A DNA stretch of 64,000 nt from Streptomyces sp. NBC_00523 (GCF_036346615.1 NZ_CP107836.1:6262001-6326000), one strand, 5' to 3'; positions 17,453 through 27,258 are shown, numbered from the stretch's first letter. Made by a program: numbers and translations. The notes: generated by a model from the letters alone, not told the origin.

Positions 17453-18472
17453 TCAGCTTCGCCCGCCCTCCCGCACCGTGCAGGTGTCCGTGTCCGCCGG
17501 GCACCAGTGCGTGCGCCCGCCGACCAGGTGGAGTTCGAGGTCGGCGTCGCGCATGCCGTGGTCGTCCAGCGCCTCGCGGAGCGCGGTCGGCGCCGGCTGC
17601 GGCGGCAGGCCGAGCACACCGATGACGACGATCCCGTTGCGCGCCTCCACGGACGCGATCTGCCACTTCCCGGTCGCCGCCCACCGCTCCGCGACCGGCC
17701 GGGCGTCGGCCGCCAGCGAACGGTCCCGGGCGACGCCGACCGTGCCGACGGTGAGTGGGACGGCGACGAGCACGACGACACAGGCCACCGCCACGAGCGT
17801 CCAGCCCCGGAACTGCCCGACCCGCATGTCGGCCCGTTCGGCGCCCGCCCGGACTCCGTAAAGGAGGAAGACCACGGTCCCGGTGGCCACGATCGCGGCC
17901 ACGTTGGTCGCGAACAGGAGCGCCGACTCCCCGGCGTCGTGATAGCGGTGCACCGTCAGGAGCAGCCCCGTCACGGCCAGCGGCGGCACCAGGGAGATGG
18001 CGATGGCCACGCCCGGAAGCGTGTCCGAGATATCGGCGCGCACCAGGGCGAACGCGCCGACCGTCCCGGTGGCCAGCGCGGCGAGCAGATCGATCAGGCG
18101 CGGGCTGATCCGCGAGGAGACCTGACTGTTGGAGGCGAAGGCGTCCGGCGGGGCGGCGATCCAGCCCAGCAGCATGCCGATCGCCACCACCGCCAGCGCG
18201 CCCCCGGTCACCAGCAGCAGACACCGCACCACCTGACGCCGGCGGGCCAGCACCAGGGCCAGCGCGCAGCCCAGGATCGGTGTCATCAGCGGCGCGACGA
18301 TCATCGCGCCGATCACCGTGGCCGTGGAGTCCCCGACGACCCCCGCGCTCGCGATGACGGCGGCCAGCACGAGCAGCCCCCAGAACCGGGTCGAGCTGGG
18401 ACTGCGCAGACCGCGCTCGATGAACAGCGCGCCGGTCATCCTCCGGACGGCCTCGGCGTCGACTCCCGCCAT
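17453..18472 (-). CDS. DUF389 membrane protein
   Basis: A 339-residue integral membrane protein. Residues about 30-230 contain five to six hydrophobic helices with the DUF389 pattern (VVGDSTATVIGAMIVAPLMTP and DTLPGVAIAISLVPPLAVTG). The C-terminal third is a soluble domain (about 245-330) with a single WCPADTDTC cysteine pair. The start ATG 18472 has GAGGAGCGAGGAAG upstream. The family function is unknown. It lies 16 bp downstream of another membrane-protein gene on the same strand, so the two probably form an operon. Confidence 0.85.
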   Translation of the reverse strand: MAGVDAEAVRRMTGALFIERGLRSPSSTRFWGLLVLAAVIASAGVVGDSTATVIGAMIVAPLMTPILGCALALVLARRRQVVRCLLLVTGGALAVVAIGMLLGWIAAPPDAFASNSQVSSRISPRLIDLLAALATGTVGAFALVRADISDTLPGVAIAISLVPPLAVTGLLLTVHRYHDAGESALLFATNVAAIVATGTVVFLLYGVRAGAERADMRVGQFRGWTLVAVACVVVLVAVPLTVGTVGVARDRSLAADARPVAERWAATGKWQIASVEARNGIVVIGVLGLPPQPAPTALREALDDHGMRDADLELHLVGGRTHWCPADTDTCTVREGGRS

Positions 18473-18488
18473 CTTCCTCGCTCCTCTC

Positions 18489-19790
18489 TCAGGCGGGCGT
18501 GGCGTCCGGATCCCGGTCCCCGGCCGCCAGGAACTCCACCACCGCCAGCAGGAACAGCAGACAGAGCGCGATCCCCACGACGACCCACCCCGTCGGGTGC
18601 GCCCACACCAGATAGACCACCAGCGCGCCCGCCACCAGCAGCCAGGTGAACCAGGCGCGGAACCGGCGTACGAACGGGCCCACCGGACCGGTCCGCAGCC
18701 CCGCCCCGTCGGCCGTGGCCCGCACCGCGCCGATCCCGGACGTCCACAGCCCCCGGACGGTCGCGGCACGCCGCCCGGGACCGGTGAGCCAGGCCGCCAG
18801 CGCCACGACGACCCCCAGGGCCACCACCATCCGCACCGTCGTCCCCAGGAACCGGGTCATCGCGTCGTAGACCGCGCCCGCCGCCCCCGGCGACACCCCG
18901 GCCGGCAGCGCGTCCAGATAGACCGCCCGGAAGATCCGCAGCCCGATGCCGAGCAGCCCCACGGCGACCGCCGCGCCCAGGGCCCCCGCCACCAGCGACC
19001 GGCGCCGCCGCACCGAGAGCAGCACACCTCCGGCGATCAGCAGGACGGCGATCACGGCGAGCCAGTCGCCCAGGAACTGCAGGACCCGTACGTACGTCCT
19101 GACCTTGCCGACGTCCTCCGACCTGATGAGCGTGATGTCGGTGTGGACCTCCGGGATGTGCCCGGCGACCGCCATGCCCCCGTCCACCAGCTGCTGTTTG
19201 ACCCGGTCGATCACGGGGGCGAGGTCCAGCGTGACGGCGTCGTCGGTCAGCTCCACCGCGCCGCCGCCCTTCCCGGTCAGCGCCTTGTCGACGGCCCGGT
19301 GCGCCCGCCGGTTGCCCTCGGTCCACACCTTCTCGAAGGCGTCCGACGCGGCGACCGCGCGTGCCCGGTCGTGGACCAGACCGCGGACCGCGTCCTCCAG
19401 CGAACCGCCGAGCCGCCCGAGCGCCTTCTCCAGCCGGGGCCGGTCGTCCGGCGACACCCCGGACAGCAGCGTGGACAGGTCGATCCGGGTCATGAGCGCG
19501 TCGGTCACCCGGTCGGCCACGGCGTCCTGGACGTGCGGGTCGGAGGCGAGCGGGGCGACCGTGTCCACGTACCGGTCGGTGTCCCCGACCTGGTCGGACG
19601 CCCACGCGGCGACGACGGAGAGCGGGGCCAGCAGACAGCCGAGGACGATGAGGACGGCGGCGAGGAAGGACCGGCCGCGATGCCGGGGCGGCCGGGCGCG
19701 CGCCGCCTCCAGCGCGGCCACCCGTTCCCGCAGGGCCTCGACCTCCGCGGTTGAGGAGCCGTCACGCGCCGCCGCGCCGCCGTCGTCCAC
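18489..19790 (-). CDS. Membrane protein with N-terminal coiled coil and large extracytoplasmic domain
   Basis: A 433-residue protein. I chose the GTG at 19790, preceded by GGGAGG. It begins with a charged heptad-like segment (STAEVEALRERVAALEAARA, about 12-31), then a helix (about 42-62). A predicted extracytoplasmic region follows (about 65-215), with HVQDAVADRVTDALMTRIDL and a run of amphipathic helices. Four or five more helices follow (about 235-425), and the tail is charged. I recognise no enzymatic motif. It is the first gene of a two-gene leftward unit with the DUF389 protein, which suggests a shared envelope role. Divergent to the large SARP regulator. Confidence 0.75.
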   Translation of the reverse strand: MDDGGAAARDGSSTAEVEALRERVAALEAARARPPRHRGRSFLAAVLIVLGCLLAPLSVVAAWASDQVGDTDRYVDTVAPLASDPHVQDAVADRVTDALMTRIDLSTLLSGVSPDDRPRLEKALGRLGGSLEDAVRGLVHDRARAVAASDAFEKVWTEGNRRAHRAVDKALTGKGGGAVELTDDAVTLDLAPVIDRVKQQLVDGGMAVAGHIPEVHTDITLIRSEDVGKVRTYVRVLQFLGDWLAVIAVLLIAGGVLLSVRRRRSLVAGALGAAVAVGLLGIGLRIFRAVYLDALPAGVSPGAAGAVYDAMTRFLGTTVRMVVALGVVVALAAWLTGPGRRAATVRGLWTSGIGAVRATADGAGLRTGPVGPFVRRFRAWFTWLLVAGALVVYLVWAHPTGWVVVGIALCLLFLLAVVEFLAAGDRDPDATPA

Positions 19791-19929
19791 CGCGCCTCCC
19801 GCCGGATCCGGATCCCTGACTGTCCAGGCAACGGCGACCGGCGGGCGGGCGCGAGCGGGGTTGCGCCGAACGGACAACCGGGGTGGCCGGCCGGGGGCCA
19901 CAGCGGGCCCGGTTAGAGTGGGCGCCCTC

Positions 19930-22900
19930 ATGAACGAGCGGCACACGGCACCCAGCACGGCCCAGGCCCCGCCCCTGGTGCGCATACATCTCTTCGGTGG
20001 CTTCCGGGTGACACGCGACGACGGACCGGCCCTCGCCGAGCGCTGGCCGAGGCAGACCGCGCAGTCCTTGGTGAAGCTGCTCGCCGTCGTCCCCGGACAC
20101 CGGCTCCACCGCGAACAGGTCATCGACGTCTGCTGGCCCGAAGCCGACCCCCAGGCCGCCCAGGGCAGTCTGCGCGTCGCCCTGCACGCCGCCCGCCGGG
20201 CCCTCGAACCCGAGCTCGCCTCCCGCGCCACCTCCTCGTACCTCGTCTCGGAAGGCGGGCTGCTCTACCTCGACCCCGCCCGCGTCCGCATCGACGCCGA
20301 CCGTGCCGAGGAGCAGGCCAGGGCCGCGCTCGCCGCCGGTGACGTGGACGTCCTCCGCGAGGCCCTGGGCCGCTTCTCCGGCGAACTCCTCCCCGAGGAC
20401 CGCTACGCCGACTGGGCCGAGGGCCGCCGCTCCCGGCTCGCCGATCTCAAGGAGCGGCTGCTCCTCGCCCTCGGCGACGCCCACCTCCGGGCCGGCGAGC
20501 CCCAGGAAGCGGTCACCCTCGCGGAACGGCTCCTGGACGACAACCCCGCCGAGGAGCTGGCCCACCGCCTCCTCATCGACGCCTACACCCGGCTCGGGCT
20601 GCGCCGCCGCGCGGTGCGCCAGTACCACGTCTGCCGGGCGGCCCTCGACGGTGAACTGGGCGTACGGCCGGGCCCGGAGACCGAGCGTCTGCACCGCGCC
20701 GCACTCGCGGCGGAGCCCGCCGGACCGCCCTCCGCACCCTCCCTGCCCGCCTCGCTCCGCGTCCCCGCCGCCACCCCTCTGCGCGGGCGCGAGGCCGTGC
20801 TCGGGCGGCTGCTCGCGGCGGACGGGCCCGCCGTCGTCACCGTGCTCACCGGCGAGGCGGGCGTCGGCAAGACCCGGCTGGTCGGCGAGGTGGCCCGGCA
20901 GGCGGCCGCCTCCGGCACCGCCGTCCTGTGGGGCGGCGGACACGACGCGGAGGGGCACACCCCGTACGGCGCCTTCGCCGAGGCCCTGGACGGCTGGCTG
21001 GCCGAACGCGACGAGGCGGAACGCGCCCGCGTCGGCGGCGAGTACCCCGAACTGGCCGCGTTCCTGCCGGCGCTCGGCCGGGTCCGCGCCGACTCCGAAC
21101 GCAGCCCCGAGGAGGAGCGCGACCGCCTCTTCCGCGCCGCGGCCGGTCTGTTCGGCGAGCTGGCCACCGTACAGCCGGTGCTGATCGTGCTGGACGACCT
21201 GCACGCCGCGGACCTGGGCTCCTTCCAGCTGCTGAGCCACCTGGCCCGGCGGGCCGCGCGGACGGACGGCTGGCGGTTCCTCGTCACGTACCGGGAGGAG
21301 GAGATACCCGACGGCGACCCGCGCGGTGCCGGTCTGTCCTCCCTCGCCCGCCAGGGCCTCGCCGTCCGCGAGGAGGTGCCGCGCCTGGACCAGGAGGCGT
21401 GCCTCGCCGTCGTACGTGACACGGTCGGGCCGACCGCCGCCCCCGCCTCCGGCGCCCCGGACCGGATCTGGGAACTCTCCCTCGGCAACCCGCTGTTCGC
21501 CGTCGAGCTCGCCCACGGCATGGCCGACGGCACCGGGACCGTCGCCCCGGACGGGGTGCGGCAGCTCGTCGCGGACCGGCTCGCGCGGCTCGACCACGAC
21601 GCCCGGAGGATGGTCGAGGCGCTTTCCGTGGCCGGACCGGAGACATCGTTGTCAGAACTGCTCGACGTCGCCGCGCACGGACTCCATCCCGTCGTCACCG
21701 GGGGCGCCGCCACCGACGCGCTGGAACGCGCCATGGACGCCTCGCTGATCGAGGAGCGGGACATCCTGGTCGGCGGCCGGCACGAGGTGGGCCTCACCTT
21801 CCGCCACCCCCTGGTCCGGCTCACCTGCTACGAGAAGCTCTCCGCCATCCGCCGCAGGCAGCTGCACGGCGCCTTCGCGCAGGCGGTGCTCCGCCGCCGC
21901 CCCGACGCCGTGGACACCCTGGCCTCGCACTTCACCCGCGCCGACGACCCGCGCGCCGCCGAATACCTGCGCCGGGCCGCCGCCCGCGCCGCCGCCCTCT
22001 TCGCGAATGACACCGCCGACCGCTACTACCGCGACCTGGTCGCCCGGCTCGACGTGGACGCCGCCCGCGCCCGCCTCGCCCACAGCCAGGTGCTGCGCCG
22101 CATGGGGAACTTCGCCCAGGCCGCCGAGGTGCTGCGGCTCGCGCTGGACGAGTTCGTCCGGCGCGGCGACCACGAGGACATCGTGCTCGCGGCGGCCTGG
22201 CTCGCCGACACCCTCGGGCGCACCGGCCTGCCCGACGCCGGGCGGCAGGTGCTGGCCGCGCACCCGGTCACCCCGGACACCGCGCCGGAGCCCGCCACGG
22301 GGCACTATCTGGCCCAGGCCGTGCTGTGCCGCATCCAGGGGCGGTACGAGGACGCCTACCCGGCCGCCCAGCAGGCGGTGGCCGCCGGGCAGCGGGTGCC
22401 CGGCCGGGCCGGGGAGGGGCTGATGGCCCGGGCCCACTCGCTGCGGGCCAGCATCCTGGGCCTGAGCGGACGGCTGGACGAGGCCCAGGAGGCGGCCGAC
22501 CTCGCCCTGCCCCCGGCCGAGGCGTACGGCGACCCGACCCTGCTCGGCTCGGTGCTCTCGACCCTGCGGGAGAACGAGCGGCGGGGCGGCCGGCTCCGCG
22601 AGGCCGTCGCCACCGGACAGCGCGCCCTCGACCTCGCCGAGCGGTCCGGCGACCCGGGGAGCGCCGCCTTCGAGCGGGCCAACCTCGCCGAACTCTGGCT
22701 GCTCCTGGAGGACTTCGACACCGCGCGCACCCTCGCCGAGGCGGCGGTCGCGGGCGCCGAGCAGGACGACGCCTGGTGCCTTCCGTACACCCTGGCGGCC
22801 CTCGCCCTGGTCCGGATGCGCACCGGGGACGCCCGGGACGCCGCCGCCCTGCTCGACAGGGCGCAGTCCTCACCGGGGCTGGTGGACCGGCAGGCGGGCC

Positions 22901-23277
22901 ACGAGGTACGGGCGGCCCGCGCCGAACTCGCCCTGCGCGACGGGCTCCCGGGCCACGCGCGCCGCGCCGTGGAGGGCCATGAGCGGGACGTGCCGGTGTT
23001 CGCCGCCTGGGCCGAGCTGCACTGCGGCCGGCCCGAGGCGGCGCGGCGCCTCGCGGGCGACGAGGTGGCCCGGGCCGCCCGCACCGGCGAACGGCTCGCC
23101 GAGACGGACGCCCGGACGGTCCTCGCCCTGGCCCTGCACCGGCTCGGCGAGGGCGAGGCGGCACGGGAGGCGTTGACACGTGCCGACGACCTGGTCCGGG
23201 CCCTGCCCTACCCGGCGGGCGCGGCCCACGCGGCCGAGGTGCGGGCGCTCATGGAAACGGAGCCGGAGGCCCGGTAG
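19930..23277 (+). CDS. Large SARP-type regulator: BTAD, AAA ATPase and TPR domains
   Basis: A 1115-residue multidomain transcription regulator. An N-terminal OmpR-like winged helix (about 18-110, RIHLFGGFRV...) and a bacterial transcriptional activation domain (about 115-260) make the SARP part. An AAA/STAND ATPase follows, with Walker A GEAGVGKTR near 308 and Walker B LIVLDDLHAAD near 417. The C-terminal half (about 650-1115) is TPR-like helical repeats. Large SARPs (AfsR-like layout) often activate specialised-metabolite clusters in response to a signal sensed by the repeats. No biosynthetic cluster is adjacent, so its targets are probably elsewhere. TAGAGT lies 10 nt before the ATG and no Shine-Dalgarno is present, so the leader is very short. 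Confidence 0.92.
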   Translation: MNERHTAPSTAQAPPLVRIHLFGGFRVTRDDGPALAERWPRQTAQSLVKLLAVVPGHRLHREQVIDVCWPEADPQAAQGSLRVALHAARRALEPELASRATSSYLVSEGGLLYLDPARVRIDADRAEEQARAALAAGDVDVLREALGRFSGELLPEDRYADWAEGRRSRLADLKERLLLALGDAHLRAGEPQEAVTLAERLLDDNPAEELAHRLLIDAYTRLGLRRRAVRQYHVCRAALDGELGVRPGPETERLHRAALAAEPAGPPSAPSLPASLRVPAATPLRGREAVLGRLLAADGPAVVTVLTGEAGVGKTRLVGEVARQAAASGTAVLWGGGHDAEGHTPYGAFAEALDGWLAERDEAERARVGGEYPELAAFLPALGRVRADSERSPEEERDRLFRAAAGLFGELATVQPVLIVLDDLHAADLGSFQLLSHLARRAARTDGWRFLVTYREEEIPDGDPRGAGLSSLARQGLAVREEVPRLDQEACLAVVRDTVGPTAAPASGAPDRIWELSLGNPLFAVELAHGMADGTGTVAPDGVRQLVADRLARLDHDARRMVEALSVAGPETSLSELLDVAAHGLHPVVTGGAATDALERAMDASLIEERDILVGGRHEVGLTFRHPLVRLTCYEKLSAIRRRQLHGAFAQAVLRRRPDAVDTLASHFTRADDPRAAEYLRRAAARAAALFANDTADRYYRDLVARLDVDAARARLAHSQVLRRMGNFAQAAEVLRLALDEFVRRGDHEDIVLAAAWLADTLGRTGLPDAGRQVLAAHPVTPDTAPEPATGHYLAQAVLCRIQGRYEDAYPAAQQAVAAGQRVPGRAGEGLMARAHSLRASILGLSGRLDEAQEAADLALPPAEAYGDPTLLGSVLSTLRENERRGGRLREAVATGQRALDLAERSGDPGSAAFERANLAELWLLLEDFDTARTLAEAAVAGAEQDDAWCLPYTLAALALVRMRTGDARDAAALLDRAQSSPGLVDRQAGHEVRAARAELALRDGLPGHARRAVEGHERDVPVFAAWAELHCGRPEAARRLAGDEVARAARTGERLAETDARTVLALALHRLGEGEAAREALTRADDLVRALPYPAGAAHAAEVRALMETEPEAR

Positions 23278-23298
23278 AGGGGGCGGTCCGGCTCCGTT
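23256..23298. terminator. Bidirectional hairpin between the SARP and aidB-like genes
   Basis: Perfect 12-bp arms AACGGAGCCGGA and TCCGGCTCCGTT with a 19-nt loop. The left arm is inside the last codons of the regulator gene, and the right arm is 10 bp from the stop of the convergent gene. Confidence 0.7.
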
Positions 23299-23307
23299 CG
23301 GTGGCGC

Positions 23308-24966
23308 TTACGCGGGCAGCCGCTCCAGCAGCCCCGCGAAGTCGGTGTCCGGCGCGAGGGTGCCGAAGGCGAGGCCCCGGTCCCCGGCGAGCCGCGAGGC
23401 GCAGAACGCGTCGGCGACCGCCGTCGGCGCGTGCCGGACGAGCAGCGAGCCCTGGAGCACCAGCGCCGCGCGCTCGATGAGCCGCCGGGCCCGCAGCGGG
23501 GCGTCCTCGGTGAGGACCAGCTCGCCGCGCAGCTCCCGCCAGGCCGCGTCCAGCCGGCGGTCCGCCCCCGAGGCGGCCTCCACCTCGGCGCGGAAGGCGT
23601 CCAGCGACTCCGGCTCCCGGGCCAGGGCGCGCAGCAGGTCCAGCGCGTTCACATTGCCCGAGCCCTCCCAGATGCCGTTGAGCGGGGCCTCCCGGTACAT
23701 GCGCGGCATGCCCGAGTCCTCGACGTAGCCGTTGCCGCCGAGGCATTCCAGCGCCTCGGCGACCGCGACCGGCTGGCGCTTGCACACCCAGTACTTGGAC
23801 ACCGCAGTGGCCAGCCGCAGGAAAGCCCGCTCCTGTGCGTCGCCCCGCTGGGCGCGGTCGGCGGCCCCGGCGAGCCGCAGCCCGAGCGTGGTCGCCGCCT
23901 CGGACTCGACCGCGAGGTCCCCGATCACATTGCGCATCAGCGGCTGGTCGATCAGCTTGGCGCCGAACACCGAGCGGTGGCGCACGTGGTGGGCGGCCTG
24001 GGCGAGCGCGGCGCGGATGCCGGCGGCCGAGCCGATGACGCAGTCCAGCCGGGTCATCGTCACCATGTCGATGATGGTGCGCACGCCCTTGCCCTCCGGG
24101 CCGACGAGCCAGGCGACCGTGTCGTCGAACTCGGGCTCGCTGCTGGCGTTGGACCGGTTGCCGAGCTTGTCCTTGAGCCGCTGGATGCGGAAGGTGTTGC
24201 GGCTGCCGTCCGGCAGCACGCGCGGCACCAGGAAGCAGGAGAGTCCGCCCGGCGTCTGGGCGAGGACCAGGAAGAGATCGTTCATCGGGGCGCTGGTGAA
24301 CCACTTGTGCCCGCGCAGCCGCCAGGTCCCGTCACCCGCCTCGGTGGCCGCGGTGGTGTTGGCGCGCACATCGGTGCCGCCCTGCTTCTCCGTCATGCCC
24401 ATCCCGGCGAGCAGTCCCGGCTTCTCGGCGGGGGTGCGCAGCCCGGCCTCGTACACCCGGCTGGTCAGCAGCGGTTCGTACGTCTTCGCCAGGTCGGGGG
24501 CGTGCCGCAGCGCCGGGACGACGGCGTACGTCATCGAGACGGGGCACAGGTGGCCCGCTTCCAGCGTCGACATCACCATGAAGCCGGCCGCGCGCGCCAC
24601 ATGGGCGCCGGGGCGCTCGTCCGCCCAGGCGGCGCCGGCCAGGCCCGCGCCCACCGAGGCGTTCATCAGGTGGTGGTAGGCGGGGTGGAAGTCGACCTCG
24701 TCGACGCGGTGGCCGTAGCGGTCGTGGGTGCGCAGCACGGGCTCGTTGGTGTTGGCCTGCTCGGCCCACTCCTGGGCCTGTGCGCTGCCGACGAGGCGGC
24801 CGAGGCGGTGCAGCTCCTCGGTGTGCCACTCGGCGCCCTCGCGGCGCAGGCCCTCCAGGAGCACCACGTCGTCGGCCGCGTCGTGCCCGGTCAACGGCGG
24901 TGCCTGGTTGGTCACTTCGTGGGTCGCGGCGGTGGGGTTGCTGCGCGGGGCGACGGTTTCGGGCAC
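23308..24966 (-). CDS. aidB: AidB-type acyl-CoA dehydrogenase
   Basis: A 552-residue flavoprotein of the AidB branch of acyl-CoA dehydrogenases. Compared from memory with E. coli AidB it shares long stretches: GMGMTEKQGGTDV, GHKWFTSAPMND, RLKDKLGNRSNAS, and RMYREAPLNGIWEGSGN near the C terminus. E. coli AidB is induced by alkylation, binds DNA and has weak isovaleryl-CoA dehydrogenase activity. The extended length (about 550 versus 380-400) fits AidB, not ordinary FadE. The GTG at 24966 has AGGAGG. It lies 24 bp downstream of a TetR gene on the same strand, so TetR probably autoregulates the pair. The divergent acyl-CoA ligase suggests fatty-acid metabolism instead of, or besides, DNA protection. 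Confidence 0.88.
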   Translation of the reverse strand: MPETVAPRSNPTAATHEVTNQAPPLTGHDAADDVVLLEGLRREGAEWHTEELHRLGRLVGSAQAQEWAEQANTNEPVLRTHDRYGHRVDEVDFHPAYHHLMNASVGAGLAGAAWADERPGAHVARAAGFMVMSTLEAGHLCPVSMTYAVVPALRHAPDLAKTYEPLLTSRVYEAGLRTPAEKPGLLAGMGMTEKQGGTDVRANTTAATEAGDGTWRLRGHKWFTSAPMNDLFLVLAQTPGGLSCFLVPRVLPDGSRNTFRIQRLKDKLGNRSNASSEPEFDDTVAWLVGPEGKGVRTIIDMVTMTRLDCVIGSAAGIRAALAQAAHHVRHRSVFGAKLIDQPLMRNVIGDLAVESEAATTLGLRLAGAADRAQRGDAQERAFLRLATAVSKYWVCKRQPVAVAEALECLGGNGYVEDSGMPRMYREAPLNGIWEGSGNVNALDLLRALAREPESLDAFRAEVEAASGADRRLDAAWRELRGELVLTEDAPLRARRLIERAALVLQGSLLVRHAPTAVADAFCASRLAGDRGLAFGTLAPDTDFAGLLERLPA

Positions 24967-24990
24967 GGGAACCTCCTGGTGGAAGGGGTG

Positions 24991-25608
24991 TCAGGGCTGC
25001 TGTGCGGGCGGGGCGCCCGCACACCGCAGGGCCATGGCGACGAGTTCGGTGAGCAGCGCCTCGGTGGTCGCGCCGTCCCCGGCGCCGAGCGGGTCGACCA
25101 GGACCTCGCCGACCGCGCCGGTGAGCGCGGCGGCGGTGATCTCGCCGTTCTGCGCGGGCAGCAGGCCCTCCTCGATGCCCGCGTGGACGACCTCGGCGAA
25201 CAGGGCGCGGTAGCGGCGGCGGTACTCCAGGCGTTCGGCGCCGACCGCCGGATCGGCCGGGGCGGCGAGCAGCGCGTAGGCCAGGCCCCGGTTCTCCAGG
25301 GCGCGGCGGGCGAAGACCTCGACGCCCCGGGCCAGCCGCTCGACCGGGGTCCCCGGCTCGCGCAGCACGGTGCCCAGCACCTCGACCTCGCGCCCGGCGG
25401 CGCGCCGGAACACCTCGACGGCCAGCGCCGCCTTGGACGAGAAGTGCTGGTAGACGGAGCCGGCCGCGATGCCGGCCGAGTCGGCGACGGCGGTGACCGA
25501 CGCCTGCGACCAGCCGACCTCCGTGACCACCGAGGTGGCGGCGGCGATCAGATGCTCCCTGGCTGCTTCGAGCCGACTGATTTCGGCTGGGGTCTTGCGG
25601 TAGGCCAT
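24991..25608 (-). CDS. TetR-family regulator of the aidB/acyl-CoA ligase locus
   Basis: A 205-residue TetR repressor. The HTH (about 17-63) reads TEVGWSQASVTAVADSAGIA followed by AGSVYQHFSSKAALAVEVF, a typical Y-x-H-F/K recognition helix. The C-terminal ligand domain is divergent, as usual. It is first in a leftward unit with the aidB-like gene and divergent from an acyl-CoA synthetase gene 73 bp away. The inverted repeat at 25617-25630 lies just upstream of its start. A fatty acyl-CoA is a reasonable guess for the inducer, by analogy with other TetR regulators beside acyl-CoA genes. Confidence 0.92.
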   Translation of the reverse strand: MAYRKTPAEISRLEAAREHLIAAATSVVTEVGWSQASVTAVADSAGIAAGSVYQHFSSKAALAVEVFRRAAGREVEVLGTVLREPGTPVERLARGVEVFARRALENRGLAYALLAAPADPAVGAERLEYRRRYRALFAEVVHAGIEEGLLPAQNGEITAAALTGAVGEVLVDPLGAGDGATTEALLTELVAMALRCAGAPPAQQP

Positions 25609-25616
25609 GAAAGAAG

Positions 25617-25630
25617 TGAACCATCATTCA
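25617..25630. promoter_or_regulatory. Candidate TetR operator TGAA-N6-TTCA
   Basis: TGAACCATCATTCA, a 14-bp inverted repeat in an AT-rich patch of the TetR/acyl-CoA ligase intergenic region, 8 bp from the TetR start. A dimer bound here could block both divergent promoters. Confidence 0.5.
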
Positions 25631-25681
25631 GAGTTTCCCGCCATGGTCCGTTCGCACGGTCCGGCTCGTCAGGAGAACGTG

Positions 25682-27202
25682 ATGCACCTCAGTACCCTGC
25701 TGGACAGCGCCGTCCGCTCGGCCGGCGACCATGAAGCGGTCGTCTACCGTGAGCAGCGGTGGTCCTACCGGGAATTCGCCGACGCGGCCCGCCGCGCCGC
25801 GACCGTGCTGCGGGAGGCCGGGCTCCGGCCGGGCGACCGGCTGGCCGTGATGACGTACAACACCCCCGCCTTCCTGTTCGCCGCGTTCGGCGCCTGGTAC
25901 GCGGGCGCCACCCTGGTCCCCGTCAACCACAAGCTCCGGACGAGCGAGGTGGCGCGCCAGCTGGCCCACTGCGGGGCCAGGATCGCCCTGGTCGACGCGG
26001 AGATCGGGGAGCGCGCCACCGCCGCCGACGCCGGGGTGACCTGGCTGGTCAGCCACCCCGACGCCGCGCCGGACGCCCTGCCCGCCGACGCGTTCGAGGC
26101 GCGCATCGCGGCCGCCGAGCCGTGGACCGGGGACCCCGGGACGGACGGCGAGGTCGCGCAGATCCTGTACACCTCGGGCACTACCGGCACCCCCAAGGGC
26201 TGCGTCCACACCCACCGGACGATCACCCTGACCGCCGCCTACACCGCCGCCGCCATCCCGCTCCGCCGCGACGAGCGGTTCCTGATCTGCATGCCCGTCT
26301 GGCACGCGTCCCCGCTCAACAACTGGGTGATGGGCACGCTGCTGACGCGCGGCACGGTGGTGCTCCAGCGCGAGTACGAACCCCGGGGCATGCTGGAGGT
26401 CATCCAGCGCGAACGCGTCACGGCGATGTTCGGCGCCCCGATCGCCCTCATCGCGCCCACGCAGGCGGTCCCCGACTTCGCCTCGTACGACCTCTCGTCC
26501 GTGCGGGCCTGGATCTACGGCGCCGGACCGCTCGACGCGGACACCGCGCGCCGTCTGATGAAGGCGTACGGCTCCGAGGACTTCCACCAGGTGTACGGGA
26601 TGAGCGAGACGGGCCCCGTCGGCGCCTCGCTCCCGCCCGCCGAGCAGGTCGCCAAGGCCGGCGCGATCGGCAGGGGCGGCATGCCCGGGGTCGAGCTGCG
26701 GGTCGTGCGGCAGGACGGCGCGGACGCGGGGGCGGGGGAGACCGGCGAGATCCGGCTGCGCTCCGACACCCGCATGCTGGGCTACCTGGACGACGAGAAG
26801 GCCACCGCCGAGGTGTTCGCGGGTGACTGGTACCGCAGCGGCGACCTGGGCCGGGTGGACGAGGACGGGTTCGTCACGGTCGTGGACCGGATGAAGGACG
26901 TGATCATCACCGGCGGCGAGAACGTCGCCTCGCAGGAGGTGGAGGGCGCCCTGCGCGGCCACCCGGACGTCCTGGACGTCGCCGTCGTCGGCCGGCCCCA
27001 CCCCCAGTGGGGCGAGACCGTGGTCGCCGTGGTCGTCCCGCGCGAGGGCGCCGCGCTCGACCTGGAGGGCGTCCGCGCCTGGCTGGAGACCCGGATCGCC
27101 CGCTACAAGGTGCCCCGCGAGCTCGTGCTGCGCCCCGGCCTCCCGCGCACCCCGTCCGGGAAGATCACCAAGCACGTGCTGCGCGAGGAGCTGACGCGGT
27201 GA
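25682..27202 (+). CDS. Acyl-CoA synthetase (AMP-forming fatty-acid-CoA ligase)
   Basis: A 506-residue adenylate-forming ligase that activates a carboxylic acid to its CoA thioester through an acyl-AMP. The P-loop-like motif YTSGTTGTPKG is at about 163-173. VYGMSETGP is the A5 motif, YRSGDLGRVDEDGF the A7/A8 hinge, and the catalytic lysine lies in RTPSGKITKH near the C terminus. The ATG at 25682 follows AGGAGA; the in-frame GTG at 25679 is less well placed. Divergent from the TetR/aidB-like unit. Chain length cannot be read reliably, but the size and A8 region resemble FadD13-like medium/long-chain ligases. Confidence 0.93.
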   Translation: MHLSTLLDSAVRSAGDHEAVVYREQRWSYREFADAARRAATVLREAGLRPGDRLAVMTYNTPAFLFAAFGAWYAGATLVPVNHKLRTSEVARQLAHCGARIALVDAEIGERATAADAGVTWLVSHPDAAPDALPADAFEARIAAAEPWTGDPGTDGEVAQILYTSGTTGTPKGCVHTHRTITLTAAYTAAAIPLRRDERFLICMPVWHASPLNNWVMGTLLTRGTVVLQREYEPRGMLEVIQRERVTAMFGAPIALIAPTQAVPDFASYDLSSVRAWIYGAGPLDADTARRLMKAYGSEDFHQVYGMSETGPVGASLPPAEQVAKAGAIGRGGMPGVELRVVRQDGADAGAGETGEIRLRSDTRMLGYLDDEKATAEVFAGDWYRSGDLGRVDEDGFVTVVDRMKDVIITGGENVASQEVEGALRGHPDVLDVAVVGRPHPQWGETVVAVVVPREGAALDLEGVRAWLETRIARYKVPRELVLRPGLPRTPSGKITKHVLREELTR

Positions 27203-27258
27203 GCCGGGGCCCGTACCCCTGCGGCGGGCGGCGGGGCCGGGCCGCGTAGGGTCGGTCC

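Noticed and set aside
25607..25681. Longer N terminus for the acyl-CoA ligase starting at 25607
   Set aside because: It would run through the TetR operator region; the ATG at 25682 has a ribosome site and family-typical start.
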